A stretch of 64,000 bases of DNA from Shewanella indica. GTDB taxonomy: Bacteria; Pseudomonadota; Gammaproteobacteria; Enterobacterales; Shewanellaceae. A program made the position numbers and the translations under genes. A model generated the notes under the pieces. It made no database searches. It had not been told where the DNA came from and saw only the letters and a program-made list of their open reading frames with translations. How positions within the stretch are numbered: position 1 is the first letter of the stretch; each line of letters begins with the position of its first letter. Where the stretch lies: positions 124,001-188,000 of the forward strand of contig NZ_NIJK01000027.1 of assembly GCF_002836975.1 (NCBI RefSeq), in the 5' to 3' direction. Of the stretch, positions 35,000 to 44,643 are shown piece after piece.

Positions 35000-36322
35000 T
35001 CAATTACGGCCATGCTCTATAGTGTCAACGGCATTCTGTTCAGCTATCAGAGCACTCTGCTGCATATCGGCATTGTAGTGTTCAATATCCAGTTCATTTT
35101 CCGACTTGGCAATCACTGTGGTAGCCACCAAGTCACCGGAGACGTTAACCACAGTGCGGGCCATATCCAGAATACGGTCGATACCGGCAATAATCGCCAC
35201 CCCTTCCAGCGGCAAACCTACTGTGGTCAGCACCAGCGTCAACATCACCAAACCGGCGCCGGGCACCCCCGCAGTACCTATAGAAGCCAGCGTCGCAGTC
35301 AGAATAATGGTGATGTAGTCCACCCAGGTGAGGTCTATGCCAAAGGCCTGAGCCACAAACAGCGCGGTCACCCCTTGGTAGAGTGCGGTGCCATCCATGT
35401 TGATAGTGGTACCCAGCGGCAGCACAAAACTGGAAATCTTCTTGTTCACCCCCAGGTACTCACTGGCACACTTCATACTGGCCGGCAAGCTCCCCGCCGA
35501 GCTTGACGTGGTGAAGGCGACGGCCATCGCATTGCTTATCCCCTTAAAGAAATGCAATGGATTGAGACGGGCAAAGACACTCAAGACCAAGCTGTAGAAA
35601 CCGACAATATGCAGGAAACAGCCGATATAAACAGCAACAATCACCTTAATGAGCGGCAACAACATCTCCATACCGTATTCACCAGCCACCCAAGCCATCA
35701 AGCCAAACACCCCGTAGGGCGCCAGACTCATCACCATATCGGTCAGCTTGTACATAGCTTCTGCCAGGCTCTCGAATACCCGAATCGCAGGCTTGCCATG
35801 TTCCCCTATCAATACCAGGGCGATCCCCAGTGCCACGGCGAATACGATCACCTGCAGTATCTGCCCTTCGGCCAAAGCCGATACTGGATTGGTAGGCACT
35901 ATGTTGATCAGGGTTTCCATCAAAGAGGGAGCCTGGGCAACCTTTTCGGTACCGATTTCAGGTGTCATACTCAAGCCGGATCCCGGACGTATGACAGAAC
36001 CGACAATCAACCCCAAACTGATGGCAATGGAAGTAGTACCCAGATAGAAAGCAAAGGATTTAAAACCTATCCGCCCCATCTTGGCGGTATCCTGCATTGA
36101 GGTCACCCCCACTATCAGCGAGCAGAACACCAATGGCACTATCAGCATCTTGATAGTGTTGACGAACAAAGTCCCTATCGGCTTGAGATAGATGGCGTCT
36201 TTACCCAGCATCAGTCCTGTGCTCATCCCCAGAACCATACCTATCAGTATCTTCAGCCACAAAGGCAGCCCCGACCAGCGTGACCACAGACGGCCGATGC
36301 GTGAAGGTTCGTGTTTTGACAT
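35000..36322 (-). CDS. Dicarboxylate/amino acid:cation symporter (DAACS family)
   Basis: Glutamate/aspartate or C4-dicarboxylate transporter of the GltP/DctA fold, 440 aa with about eight spans and two re-entrant loops. Visible are the serine-rich hairpin FTTSSSAGSLPASMKCA, SFVLPLGTTINMDGTALYQG (the NMDGT cation site), GTAGVPGAGLVML and the last helix AGIDRILDMARTVVNVSGD. ATG 36322 (MSKHEPSRIG) has AAGG at 7 nt. The coupling ion and exact substrate cannot be told from sequence. A weak CRP-like site lies about 110 bp upstream. Confidence 0.88.
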   Translation of the reverse strand: MSKHEPSRIGRLWSRWSGLPLWLKILIGMVLGMSTGLMLGKDAIYLKPIGTLFVNTIKMLIVPLVFCSLIVGVTSMQDTAKMGRIGFKSFAFYLGTTSIAISLGLIVGSVIRPGSGLSMTPEIGTEKVAQAPSLMETLINIVPTNPVSALAEGQILQVIVFAVALGIALVLIGEHGKPAIRVFESLAEAMYKLTDMVMSLAPYGVFGLMAWVAGEYGMEMLLPLIKVIVAVYIGCFLHIVGFYSLVLSVFARLNPLHFFKGISNAMAVAFTTSSSAGSLPASMKCASEYLGVNKKISSFVLPLGTTINMDGTALYQGVTALFVAQAFGIDLTWVDYITIILTATLASIGTAGVPGAGLVMLTLVLTTVGLPLEGVAIIAGIDRILDMARTVVNVSGDLVATTVIAKSENELDIEHYNADMQQSALIAEQNAVDTIEHGRN

Positions 36323-36429
36323 GTGTAAACCTTGATATTTGAAAAAGAGAGGGGCCATTTCCTTGGCAGGTGGCCAAGATCAGACATCAAGGCCGGTGCG
36401 CGAGTTTAGCACAATGCCCCTGTCGCAAG

Positions 36430-36445
36430 GATGATCTATATCACG
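36430..36445. promoter_or_regulatory. Weak CRP-like site upstream of the symporter gene
   Basis: GATGA-TCTATA-TCACG matches the CRP consensus at 7 of 10 positions, 108-123 bp upstream of the leftward symporter start. It could equally be chance. Confidence 0.3.
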
Positions 36446-36619
36446 CTGCCCGGCTCCTGGGTGGAGTTACCATGAGCTGAGGCTGGATAATCCGGGTAAA
36501 ACTTGAAGTGACACTTTTGATCCAGTCCCCTTTGCGCCTGCACCTAACTGCTGATAAATTGTGCCCCGCACACGCAAATCCTACGGGCGCAAAAGCAAAC
36601 AGAACTCAAAGGAATAATT

Positions 36620-37069
36620 ATGCTTATAAGAAAAGGTACCCCAAGAGACGCCGAGGCCCTGGTGGCCTTCAACCAGGCGATGGCACAGGAAACCGAAGGA
36701 CTGTCACTGGACAACGACACCCTGAGCCGCGGCGTCAGCACTCTATTGGAAAACCCCGCCAAAGGTTTTTATCTGGTGGCGGAGATAGATGGAGAGATTG
36801 CAGGCTCCTTGATGGTTACCTATGAATGGAGCGACTGGCGCGCCGCCGACTACTTCTGGATCCAGAGTGTCTATATCAAACCTGAACACAGACGCAAAGG
36901 TATATATCGCGCCCTGTATCAGGAGGTTAAGGCACTGGCAGAGCACCAAGGCGGCGCCGCAAGCTTCAGGCTCTATGTGGAGCAGGAAAACACCCGCGCC
37001 CAGCAAACATACCAATCACTGGGCATGAGTCAGAGCCACTACTTGATGTATGAAGAAAAGCCCGCCTGA
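36620..37069 (+). CDS. GNAT-family acetyltransferase
   Basis: A 149-aa single-domain N-acetyltransferase. IRKGTPRDAEALVAFNQAMA opens the fold; FYLVAEIDGEIAGSLMVTYE is the central sheet; WIQSVYIKPEHRRKGIYRAL holds the acetyl-CoA-binding RRKGIY loop; ENTRAQQTYQSLGM is the conserved C-terminal part. Substrate unknown. ATG 36620 has AAAGGAATAATT upstream. Its stop lies 2 bp from the end of convergent sdaA. Confidence 0.85.
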   Translation: MLIRKGTPRDAEALVAFNQAMAQETEGLSLDNDTLSRGVSTLLENPAKGFYLVAEIDGEIAGSLMVTYEWSDWRAADYFWIQSVYIKPEHRRKGIYRALYQEVKALAEHQGGAASFRLYVEQENTRAQQTYQSLGMSQSHYLMYEEKPA

Positions 37070-37071
37070 GT

Positions 37072-38367
37072 TCAGGCGCAGATACTGGTGACCTTAATAG
37101 CCAGGCCATCCAGGCTGACTCTGGGCTCACAGTTCCTGCGCAGTGCCATTCGGGCCGAGTTAACCGCCTTCACGGCGGCAATGGCGTTACGCTCAATACA
37201 GGGCACCTGAACCTGCCCGGCGACAGGATCGCAAGTAAGCCCCAGATTGTGCTCCATGCCGATTTCGGCCGCCATACACACCTGGGCCGGGCTGGCCCCC
37301 ATCAGCTCGGCCAAACCGGCCGCCGCCATGGAGCAGGCAACCCCGACCTCCCCCTGACACCCTACTTCGGCGCCCGAGATAGAGGCATTGCGTTTGTAAA
37401 GTCCACCTATGGCCGCGGCCGTGAGCAAAAAGCGACTGTACTCTTTCTGCCCCAAAGGACGAATAAATTTGTCGAAGTAAGCCATCACGGCTGGAATAAT
37501 CCCGGCGGCGCCATTGGTCGGCGAAGTCACTACCCGGCCACCGGCCGCATTTTCTTCACTGACCGCCAGGGCAAACAGGTTCACCCAATCGACTATGACC
37601 ATAGGATCGCTGGAAAGGCGCTCCCCGGTTTGCAATTGCCGCAACAGTGCCGGTGCCCGCCTTGGCACTCTCAATGGCCCGGCCAGAATCCCTTCGGTAT
37701 GACATCCCTTGTCGATGGCTTGCTTCATTGTGTGCCAGATATTGCCAAGACCACGGTAGATGCGCTCCTCCGGAGCCAACGCCTTTTCATTGGCCAGCAT
37801 CAAGGCACTGATACTCATGCCATGTTCACGGCACAGCGCCAGCAACTCTTCGGCATTGGTAAAGGGATAAGGTAAGCTCCGCTCACTTACAACTTGTTTG
37901 CCAAAGTCGGCCTCTTCCACCACAAAACCACCGCCGATGGAATAGTAGGTCTTGCTGCTCAATACCAGCTCACCGGCCCAGGCGGTGAGCCGCATGGCAT
38001 TTTCATGCAGCGGCAGGGCCTCACTGTGAAACTTTACGGCATCGGCCGGAAAGGCCACCTTGTGCCCGTGTCCGAGCACGAGTTCACCACAGGCCTGCAC
38101 CTGTTGGATAAATGTCGGAATCGCATCTATGTCCACTGTCTCCGGACTATTGCCCGCCAACCCCATAATGATGGCGATATCTGTATGGTGGCCCTTGCCG
38201 GTCAGCGACAGTGAACCGTAGACATCGACACTTACCCGGGTCAGGCGACTCAAACGTCCGTCAAGATGCTGCTGCTCGACAAAATCCCGCGCCGCCTTCA
38301 TAGGGCCTACGGTATGGGAACTGGAAGGACCCACACCTATCTTGAAAATATCAAAGGTACTGAACAT
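37072..38367 (-). CDS. sdaA: L-serine ammonia-lyase with a C-terminal internal deletion
   Basis: Iron-sulfur L-serine deaminase forming pyruvate and ammonia. It opens MFSTFDIFKIGVGPSSSHTVGP as in SdaA and keeps the catalytic-domain landmarks GAEVGCQGEVGVACSMAAAG and IGMEHNLGLTCDPVAGQVQ with the cluster cysteines. At the C-terminus NCEPRVSLD runs straight into GLAIKVTSICA: the segment that normally lies between them (KVIETMY...YRETSRG, about 23 residues) is absent, so the protein has 431 aa instead of about 454-458. The reading frame is preserved. Activity is therefore doubtful. It follows the serine transporter gene by 15 bp. Confidence 0.85.
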   Translation of the reverse strand: MFSTFDIFKIGVGPSSSHTVGPMKAARDFVEQQHLDGRLSRLTRVSVDVYGSLSLTGKGHHTDIAIIMGLAGNSPETVDIDAIPTFIQQVQACGELVLGHGHKVAFPADAVKFHSEALPLHENAMRLTAWAGELVLSSKTYYSIGGGFVVEEADFGKQVVSERSLPYPFTNAEELLALCREHGMSISALMLANEKALAPEERIYRGLGNIWHTMKQAIDKGCHTEGILAGPLRVPRRAPALLRQLQTGERLSSDPMVIVDWVNLFALAVSEENAAGGRVVTSPTNGAAGIIPAVMAYFDKFIRPLGQKEYSRFLLTAAAIGGLYKRNASISGAEVGCQGEVGVACSMAAAGLAELMGASPAQVCMAAEIGMEHNLGLTCDPVAGQVQVPCIERNAIAAVKAVNSARMALRRNCEPRVSLDGLAIKVTSICA

Positions 38368-38382
38368 GCTCCCCCCAGTAAC

Positions 38383-39696
38383 TTAGCCTTGGAAGAAGGA
38401 GTAAAAAATGGCGGTCATGGACATCAAGCCGGCCACTATCACAAAAATGTTGCTCAAGCGACCGCGATAGGCCTTGAGTGCCGGTACTTTGTAAACGGCA
38501 TACATAGGCATCAGGTAAAGAATGGCCGCAATCACTGGGCCGCCCAGAGCTTCAATCATCGTCAGAATACTGGGATTGGCAATCGCCGCGCCCCAAACGG
38601 TCAGGAACATAAACAGCTGAATACCGCGATTCAGCCCCTTGTCGCTGCAACGCTCTCGAACAAACGGCAACTGTTTGGAGGCAATTCCCTTCAATCCTTC
38701 AGTGGCTCCCAGATAGTGGCCGAAGAAAGAGGATACTATGGCCACAAAGGCAACAACCGGCCCCACATAACTGATAAATGCACTGTCATGGATATTGGCC
38801 AGGTAAGACAAAATCGGCAGGTTGGATGCCTTGGCTTGTGCCAGTTGTGCCGGACTCATGGCCAGCACACAGGAAAACACAAACAACATCACAAACCCCA
38901 GCAGCATCATGGCGGTATTACGCAAGATCATATCGGCCTTCTTGGCCGCATTGGCGCCATGTTCCCGCTTTAGCGATACCGCAAACTGGGAAATAGCCGG
39001 AGAATGGTTAAAAGAGAAGATCAACACAGGGATGGTGACCCAAACAATACCGAGAAACTCTCCGGCCGATGGAACCTGCATCAAAGCATCCATCTTCCAA
39101 TCGGGAATGAGATAGAGCGACATAAACAGCAAGATGCCGACCAGAGGATAGACCAGGAACTGGGTCACTTTGAGCATCAACCGCTCACCGGCTACCATCA
39201 CAGCCATCATACCGGCAATCAAAGCCCCGGACAGTAGCCAACGCGGTAAAGATGCCATCCCCAATTGATGCACCATAAAACTGTCAACCGTATTGGTGAT
39301 ACTTACGCCATAGATCAACACTATCGGATAGATGGCCAAAAAATAGAGCCAGGTAATGGCGCGACCGGCACCAACACCGAAGTACTCCTCGACCACTTGA
39401 GTGATATCACTGCCTTCAATCTTCGAGGCACAGACAAAGCGAGACAAGCCCCGGTGAGACAGATAGGTCATGGGACCTATCAAGATGGTCAACAACAACA
39501 GCGGCCAAAAACCACCGAGACCGGCATTCATAGGCAAAAACAGGATCCCGGCACCCACTGCAGTGCCAAACAGACTCAACATCCAAGTAGTGTCCTGGGC
39601 CGTCCAGGATAGTGAGCCAGACACTTGTCCCTTTTCCGGGGCCGTGGGGGGCAGTACAGCGTCTTGAACCTGCGTACCTGTGATCTCTTGTTGCAT
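38383..39696 (-). CDS. sdaC: SdaC-like serine/proton symporter (HAAAP family)
   Basis: Amino-acid permease of 437 aa with eleven likely spans. WMLSLFGTAVGAGILFLPMNAG is the family start with the unwound first helix, and GIVWVTIPVLIFSFNHSPAIS and GAATEG-type FFGHYLGATEGL segments follow. It is adjacent to and co-oriented with sdaA, giving a serine uptake and deamination operon. ATG 39696 (MQQEITG) has AAGG at 8 nt; a longer upstream frame is rejected. Confidence 0.88.
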   Translation of the reverse strand: MQQEITGTQVQDAVLPPTAPEKGQVSGSLSWTAQDTTWMLSLFGTAVGAGILFLPMNAGLGGFWPLLLLTILIGPMTYLSHRGLSRFVCASKIEGSDITQVVEEYFGVGAGRAITWLYFLAIYPIVLIYGVSITNTVDSFMVHQLGMASLPRWLLSGALIAGMMAVMVAGERLMLKVTQFLVYPLVGILLFMSLYLIPDWKMDALMQVPSAGEFLGIVWVTIPVLIFSFNHSPAISQFAVSLKREHGANAAKKADMILRNTAMMLLGFVMLFVFSCVLAMSPAQLAQAKASNLPILSYLANIHDSAFISYVGPVVAFVAIVSSFFGHYLGATEGLKGIASKQLPFVRERCSDKGLNRGIQLFMFLTVWGAAIANPSILTMIEALGGPVIAAILYLMPMYAVYKVPALKAYRGRLSNIFVIVAGLMSMTAIFYSFFQG

Positions 39697-40114
39697 AAGG
39701 ATTACCTTAACTTCGGCTGAAATTGGCGGCAAGCATAGCCAATCGCCCGGCAAAGAAATTGATCTGAACCGCCATTCACGGCACTGAATTTGGGCTCTGA
39801 GTCATAACTGGGATCCAGATCTGCCTTTTGCTGTAATAAAATTTCAATTAGGCAACAAATTAATTCCACCCCGCAAAGCCGCTGAAACAAAGGTGCTACC
39901 TTGAATACCAGCCGGTAAAGCATCAAGTTTGCGGAGAAAAAAAGCAACAGAGATCACCAGCACGTTCGTGAGAAAAATATGACGTAACTCAGCAAGGCTG
40001 AATTAAAACCCGACAGCGATCACCGTCTAAATTGTAATTTTATTAACAAACCGGCAGCAGGCAAAAAAATGCCGCTCATCGACATGAACGGCATTGAAGC
40101 AGAATGAATAGTGC
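39697..40114. other. 418-bp region between the acylase and sdaC genes
   Basis: It carries the sdaC promoter region and, at the right end, the acylase terminator (40064-40095). An imperfect HexR-like palindrome (40032-40049) is discussed among the rejected items. No convincing gene. Confidence 0.45.
40064..40095 (-). terminator. Terminator of the acylase gene
   Basis: On the minus strand AATGCCG, then TCAT/ATGA extending the stem around CGAC after one mismatch, then CGGCATT followed by a run of Ts. Confidence 0.85.
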
Positions 40115-42676
40115 TTAACGCTCGAGCGTCAGGTCCATCTTGGATACGGTTGCCGCATCAATATCCGCTTCTTTGAACAGCAAGGGGCGGAACCGTTTCT
40201 CACTGGAGTAGAGCGCGGTCTGATCGGCAAATTCGGGACGCAGAATATTGCTGGTCTCTGAGTAGGTTAGTATCCCTCTCGCCTCCGGGCCCTCATCGGT
40301 AAAGCTCACCGCCATCATCCAACTGGAGCCATAACGAATCTGATAGCCTTTGGCGCTCAGACCTGAATCCAGCGCTTTACCGCTCAGTACATCGGTTGCC
40401 GGAGCGTAAGAGTGCTGTGGGATCAGAGTGTCGTCACCACTGGTTCTGGTGGAAAATACGTTGAAACCACCCTCGGCATGATGACTGCCGGGCCAGGGCA
40501 AACGCACGCCACTGGCGCTGCCATCCGGCAATGAACGCTCGACAAACTGCACACTGCCAAGAGGCGCATCGACGGCAAAACCGGCCGCTTCCAGGTTGAG
40601 CGCGGCATGCGCCAGCGCGGTGAGCGCCGAACCGTCAGAACTCAGCCCTGTGGGAGTGGTCGCCGGCTGCAGATAATCAAAGCCTTGGGTCAACATGGTT
40701 TTGTCATTGAACAGATGGGCGAATTCCCGAAGCAAAGCGCCGCCTTTACTGTCGTTGTCCTGATGACCATTCCAGGCCTTGAGCGCCGCGCAGGCAGCGC
40801 TGATATCCTTGGCAAGGGTACCGACCATTACAGGTTCACTGCCCTTGGCTTCACACTGGGCAATCAGATCATCCAAAACCATTTCGGCCAGATAGCTGCG
40901 GTTGTTGAGCACTGCCGCCTCCAATTCATCCAGGTTGAACTTACCATCACTACCGGCGGCATCACCAAGCAGCTTGAGTCCCATGCGGGTTCTCATGCTC
41001 AGTTGACCACGCTCCGGGCCATACATGGGAGAAAAATACTCCAGCGGCTCGGCCGGGTTGGTAGACCAGAAGGAGTTATTGGAGTTTTGCACAAAATCTG
41101 TGCGTTCCAACTTGGGTGCCCGCTCGAAAGGCGTGGGGCCAGCGAAAGCGAACAGTGAGGTATTGCCCGGCAATATGGTAAAGCCCGCCTGCGCCTTGGC
41201 CGCCTTGATCTCAGGGGAAGTCTTCAGCAATACCACAGCCGCCTCGGATAATCCCGGCACGGTAGAGTCATCGATATAGAAGGCGTTGCCTTCCCTGTCG
41301 GCATACATGGTGTTATTGAAGATCATGCCGTCATAGTCTTTAAATGCCTGCACAAACTCCTGTTTGTTGGCGGCCATGTTCATCGCCAGCCAGTGATCCA
41401 CGGGATCCAGGGTCGCCATGTTAGCATCCTGCAACATAAAGGCCTGACCATCATCCCAGCCAAAAGGTGCCTGGGTCGCAGGCGCTTCGACTATAGGTCC
41501 CTTGGGAGTGGTATAGATATCTTTTTCGGCTACCAGCATACCCGCCGGACCGGCATTGACCAGCACCTGCACGGTTTCCTTGCTGATAGGCATAGGCTCA
41601 CCATCAAACAGATACTGCATTCGGTCGCCGGAAACCAGCTCCAGGTTATAGACCACAAAATGTTCGGCGGTGGAGAAGGTATGGGTCCAGGCGAGATCTT
41701 TGTTGAAACCAATATTGATTGGGCCTGGCATGCCGACCAGAGAGCCGCCCATCACATCCAGGTGTCCGGGAATGGTGGCATGGGACTGCCAGAATCTCAG
41801 GTTACCCGTATGCGGGAAGTGCGGGTTCCCCAGCACCATGCCCTTGCCGTTTTCCGTCTTGTCTTTGCCAAGGCCCCAGCCGTTGGATCCCAGTTCACCC
41901 GGGTTGGTCTCCGGGGTTGAAATATTGGCGGCTCTGGCAATCAGCTTGCTGTTGATGTCATTGACAAAAGCGGTCTGGGCGGCAGAGGCCGGAGCCGGGC
42001 CGACTATTCGCGGCAAATATTCATCACCATCCCCCGGATTGGCGTAAAAGATCAGATCCAGGAAGTTGGCCGCCCCCGGCAACAGGGCAATTGAAAACAG
42101 GTAGGTCACCACATCTTCAGCTTCGATAGGTTTGACCCAGGGCTGCCCGGCACAGAAGGGCTCGGCCTGTTGCTTGCCTTCGGCCACATCGCTCAAATAC
42201 CGGTTATAGCCGGCGACAAACCCGCTGATTAGAGCCCGGGAGTTTTCGCTGAATTCAGGCCATTTGGCCTCGGCCTGAGCTCTGACCTTGAGCGCCTTGT
42301 AGGCAAAGTCGGAGATCAGATTGCCATTGTCTTCCCGGGCCGGGATCCCTGTGGTGAAGTCCAGGCTGGCATGAGGGCCGAAATACATGGAACGCTCTGA
42401 GTTGGCCTTAACAAAACCATCGGCCAGAATGCACAGATTGTCCTGCGCCTGCACATAGCCGTTACCGAATCCCAGGCTTTCCAAATTGTCGGCTTGAATA
42501 TGAGGCACACCGAAACTGGTGCGCCGCACGCTGACAGAGAGCTTACCATCCGGTGCAAATGCCTGCAGTGTGTTATCGACCGGAGGCGGGTTCTGATCAT
42601 TATCGTCATCCGAACAGCCAACGAGTACCAGGGTGCCTGCCAGCCCCATGGCGTACATGAGTTTGTTGAATTTCAT
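40115..42676 (-). CDS. Penicillin/AHL acylase-family lipoprotein
   Basis: N-terminal-nucleophile amidohydrolase of 853 aa that would self-process into alpha and beta chains. The signal peptide ends in lipobox LVGC (Cys21). The alpha-chain part has VRRTSFGVPHIQADNLESLGFGNGYVQAQDNL split around the QAQDN motif. The beta chain should start at the Ser of GSNGWGLG (Ser264), followed by GNPHFPHTG. Related enzymes hydrolyse acyl-homoserine lactones, aculeacin or penicillins; an AHL acylase has been described in Shewanella, but the substrate here is inferred. ATG 42676 is chosen for its signal peptide. It is monocistronic. Confidence 0.85.
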   Translation of the reverse strand: MKFNKLMYAMGLAGTLVLVGCSDDDNDQNPPPVDNTLQAFAPDGKLSVSVRRTSFGVPHIQADNLESLGFGNGYVQAQDNLCILADGFVKANSERSMYFGPHASLDFTTGIPAREDNGNLISDFAYKALKVRAQAEAKWPEFSENSRALISGFVAGYNRYLSDVAEGKQQAEPFCAGQPWVKPIEAEDVVTYLFSIALLPGAANFLDLIFYANPGDGDEYLPRIVGPAPASAAQTAFVNDINSKLIARAANISTPETNPGELGSNGWGLGKDKTENGKGMVLGNPHFPHTGNLRFWQSHATIPGHLDVMGGSLVGMPGPINIGFNKDLAWTHTFSTAEHFVVYNLELVSGDRMQYLFDGEPMPISKETVQVLVNAGPAGMLVAEKDIYTTPKGPIVEAPATQAPFGWDDGQAFMLQDANMATLDPVDHWLAMNMAANKQEFVQAFKDYDGMIFNNTMYADREGNAFYIDDSTVPGLSEAAVVLLKTSPEIKAAKAQAGFTILPGNTSLFAFAGPTPFERAPKLERTDFVQNSNNSFWSTNPAEPLEYFSPMYGPERGQLSMRTRMGLKLLGDAAGSDGKFNLDELEAAVLNNRSYLAEMVLDDLIAQCEAKGSEPVMVGTLAKDISAACAALKAWNGHQDNDSKGGALLREFAHLFNDKTMLTQGFDYLQPATTPTGLSSDGSALTALAHAALNLEAAGFAVDAPLGSVQFVERSLPDGSASGVRLPWPGSHHAEGGFNVFSTRTSGDDTLIPQHSYAPATDVLSGKALDSGLSAKGYQIRYGSSWMMAVSFTDEGPEARGILTYSETSNILRPEFADQTALYSSEKRFRPLLFKEADIDAATVSKMDLTLER

Positions 42677-42908
42677 TATAATTATCTCTTTTTTAATGCC
42701 ATTTATCCGACAAGGCCCAGCCCCTTGAACAATACAACTCCCCAAAGTCATACGGGTTTGTCGTGGCGCCTATGTCGTGTCCCTCGGTGCACCTTGCGTT
42801 GTGATTTATGGCACGTCACAATGACGCCCAACTCAAGGTCGCACCTCCGACCATTTAAACAACGATTCAAACGCCCGTCTACATCAAAGATCCATCAATA
42901 AAACAAAT

Positions 42909-43445
42909 ATGAAACAAAAACAGTTACAGATAGTGGTGGGTTCTACCAACCCGGTGAAAATCAAAGCCGCCGAGAATGCGGTCCACGCCCTGCATCCCGA
43001 CGCCGAGATCCACTGCCAAGCAATGAAGGCGCCATCCGGTGTGGCGGAGCAACCCATGACAGATGCCGATACCCGCCAGGGAGCCATCAACAGGGTGGAA
43101 TGGTGCAAGGCGAATGCAGATGCCGATTACTATCTGGCAATGGAAGGTGGGGTGGATGATTTCCCCCAGGGGCCAGCCACCTTTGCCTATGTGGTTATAG
43201 CCACCAAAGAACGCCTCTGCGTCGGCCGCAGTGCTCACCTGCCCCTGCCGCCCAAGGTTTATGCCGCGCTCAAGGCCGGTGAAGAACTGGGAGATGTGAT
43301 GGATTCGCTGTTCAATACCGTCAATGTCAAACAGGCAGGTGGCGCCATAGGACTCTTGACCCAAGGGCATGCTACTCGCGAGAGTATTTATCACTCGGCC
43401 TTGCTGCTCGCATCGGCGCCACTGCGTTACCCGGAGCTTTACTGA
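42909..43445 (+). CDS. yjjX: Inosine/xanthosine triphosphatase YjjX
   Basis: House-cleaning NTPase of the YjjX/ITPase fold, 178 aa, removing (d)ITP and XTP from the nucleotide pool. Visible: VVGSTNPVKIKAAENAVHAL at the N-terminus, ADYYLAMEGGVDDFPQG around the metal and nucleotide site and GGAIGLLTQGHATRESIYHSA at the C-terminus. ATG 42909. Divergent from the acylase gene; the 232-bp spacer contains an inverted TTGTGA / TCACAA pair (42799-42821) with too long a gap for a standard CRP site. Confidence 0.9.
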   Translation: MKQKQLQIVVGSTNPVKIKAAENAVHALHPDAEIHCQAMKAPSGVAEQPMTDADTRQGAINRVEWCKANADADYYLAMEGGVDDFPQGPATFAYVVIATKERLCVGRSAHLPLPPKVYAALKAGEELGDVMDSLFNTVNVKQAGGAIGLLTQGHATRESIYHSALLLASAPLRYPELY

Positions 43446-43636
43446 TACCAGCAACCGCTGTTATTAATAACGGCGGTGTTGTTGACCTCCCCACTTCAAT
43501 CTTTTCCAAGCGACCTGTGTAAATGCGGGACGATGACCAAACCCAACTGTTGCAAATAGATACAGACTGAGCTAAGTTGAATTCAGAATTAGTTGCTTTA
43601 CGCAACCATTTTATCATTTGCGAGGTAATTCCTTAG

Positions 43637-44638
43637 ATGTCCCTCAGTACAAAACCGTTAAGTTTAGGCTCATCCAAGCCTGATGTTAAAGAGCCGAGCT
43701 CTCACCAGGAACCATCTCAGGATGAACTGGCCCAGGTCAGTCCTGTACTCAGACAACTGTCACGTCACTTGGTACGGCAACTGGGTATGTTGTCCGGCGC
43801 CTGTGGGCAACTGCCACTGACCCCGGTGCAGGCACACACACTGCTGGAGCTGGGACAGCAAGATCTCAGTATCAAGGAGCTGGGAAACCTGCTCAATATC
43901 GATAAATCCAATGCCAGTCGTGCCGTCAGTCATCTGGTCAAGAAACAACTCGTGCAAACCAAGGCTAATCCCAGGGACAATCGCTGTCTGCAGGTCAGCC
44001 TGACTCCGGCCGGGCATAGGATGCTGCAACAATTGGATAACCAACAGGATAACCAATTTGCTGACATTCTTGCCCAGCTGGCACCAAGCGAGGTGACCCA
44101 ACTGGAAGCCAGCCTGCGCTGCTACAATAAGGCGATTACCAAGGCCAAGAGTCAACAAGGGGTAATAATCCGGCCACTGCAGGCGGCAGACGATGCCGAG
44201 TTAGCCGCCGTGATACGCGCAGTATCGGCCGAATATGGCCTGACACCCGATAAGGGTTATAGTGTAGCCGACCCGACCCTGGATCACCTGAGTCGCCAAT
44301 ATACTCAGCCAGGAAGCCAATATTGGATAATTGAAAAACAGCAGCAACTGCTCGGCGGTGCCGGTATCGCCCCCTTACCCGGCGAAGATGGCGTGTGTGA
44401 GTTGCAGAAGATGTACTTTATGCCCGCACTACGAGGCCTGGGGCTCTCCCGCCGTTTGGCACTGCAATGTCTCAGCTTTGCCCGCGAGCAGGGATATAAG
44501 GCCTGCTATCTGGAAACTACCCAACTGTTGCCACAAGCGCTCGGCCTCTACGCCAGCCTGGGCTTTACCACCTTACCCAAGCCCCTTGGCAATACCGGCC
44601 ACAGCGCCTGCGAAATCCCTATGTTGTTGACACTTTAG
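43637..44638 (+). CDS. MarR-type regulator fused to a GNAT acetyltransferase
   Basis: A 333-aa two-domain protein. Residues about 30-170 are a MarR winged helix (PVQAHTLLELGQQDLSIKEL, then IDKSNASRAVSHLVKKQLVQ and the wing PRDNRCLQVSLT). Residues about 175-333 are a GNAT domain (IRPLQAADDAELAAVIRAV, then LQKMYFMPALRGLGLSRRLA with the acetyl-CoA loop, then YKACYLETTQLLPQAL and LYASLGF). Bifunctional MarR/GNAT proteins are known in proteobacteria; the ligand and acetyl acceptor are unknown. Convergent with the DUF3718 gene with 5 bp between stops. Confidence 0.85.
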   Translation: MSLSTKPLSLGSSKPDVKEPSSHQEPSQDELAQVSPVLRQLSRHLVRQLGMLSGACGQLPLTPVQAHTLLELGQQDLSIKELGNLLNIDKSNASRAVSHLVKKQLVQTKANPRDNRCLQVSLTPAGHRMLQQLDNQQDNQFADILAQLAPSEVTQLEASLRCYNKAITKAKSQQGVIIRPLQAADDAELAAVIRAVSAEYGLTPDKGYSVADPTLDHLSRQYTQPGSQYWIIEKQQQLLGGAGIAPLPGEDGVCELQKMYFMPALRGLGLSRRLALQCLSFAREQGYKACYLETTQLLPQALGLYASLGFTTLPKPLGNTGHSACEIPMLLTL

Positions 44639-44643
44639 CGGAT

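Noticed and set aside
40032..40049. HexR-like palindrome TTGTAATTTTATTAACAA near sdaC
   Set aside because: The right arm has an extra A, and it lies about 350 bp from the sdaC start beside a terminator; too weak to call.
42799..42821. TTGTGA...TCACAA pair upstream of yjjX
   Set aside because: The 11-bp gap does not fit the CRP spacing of 6.
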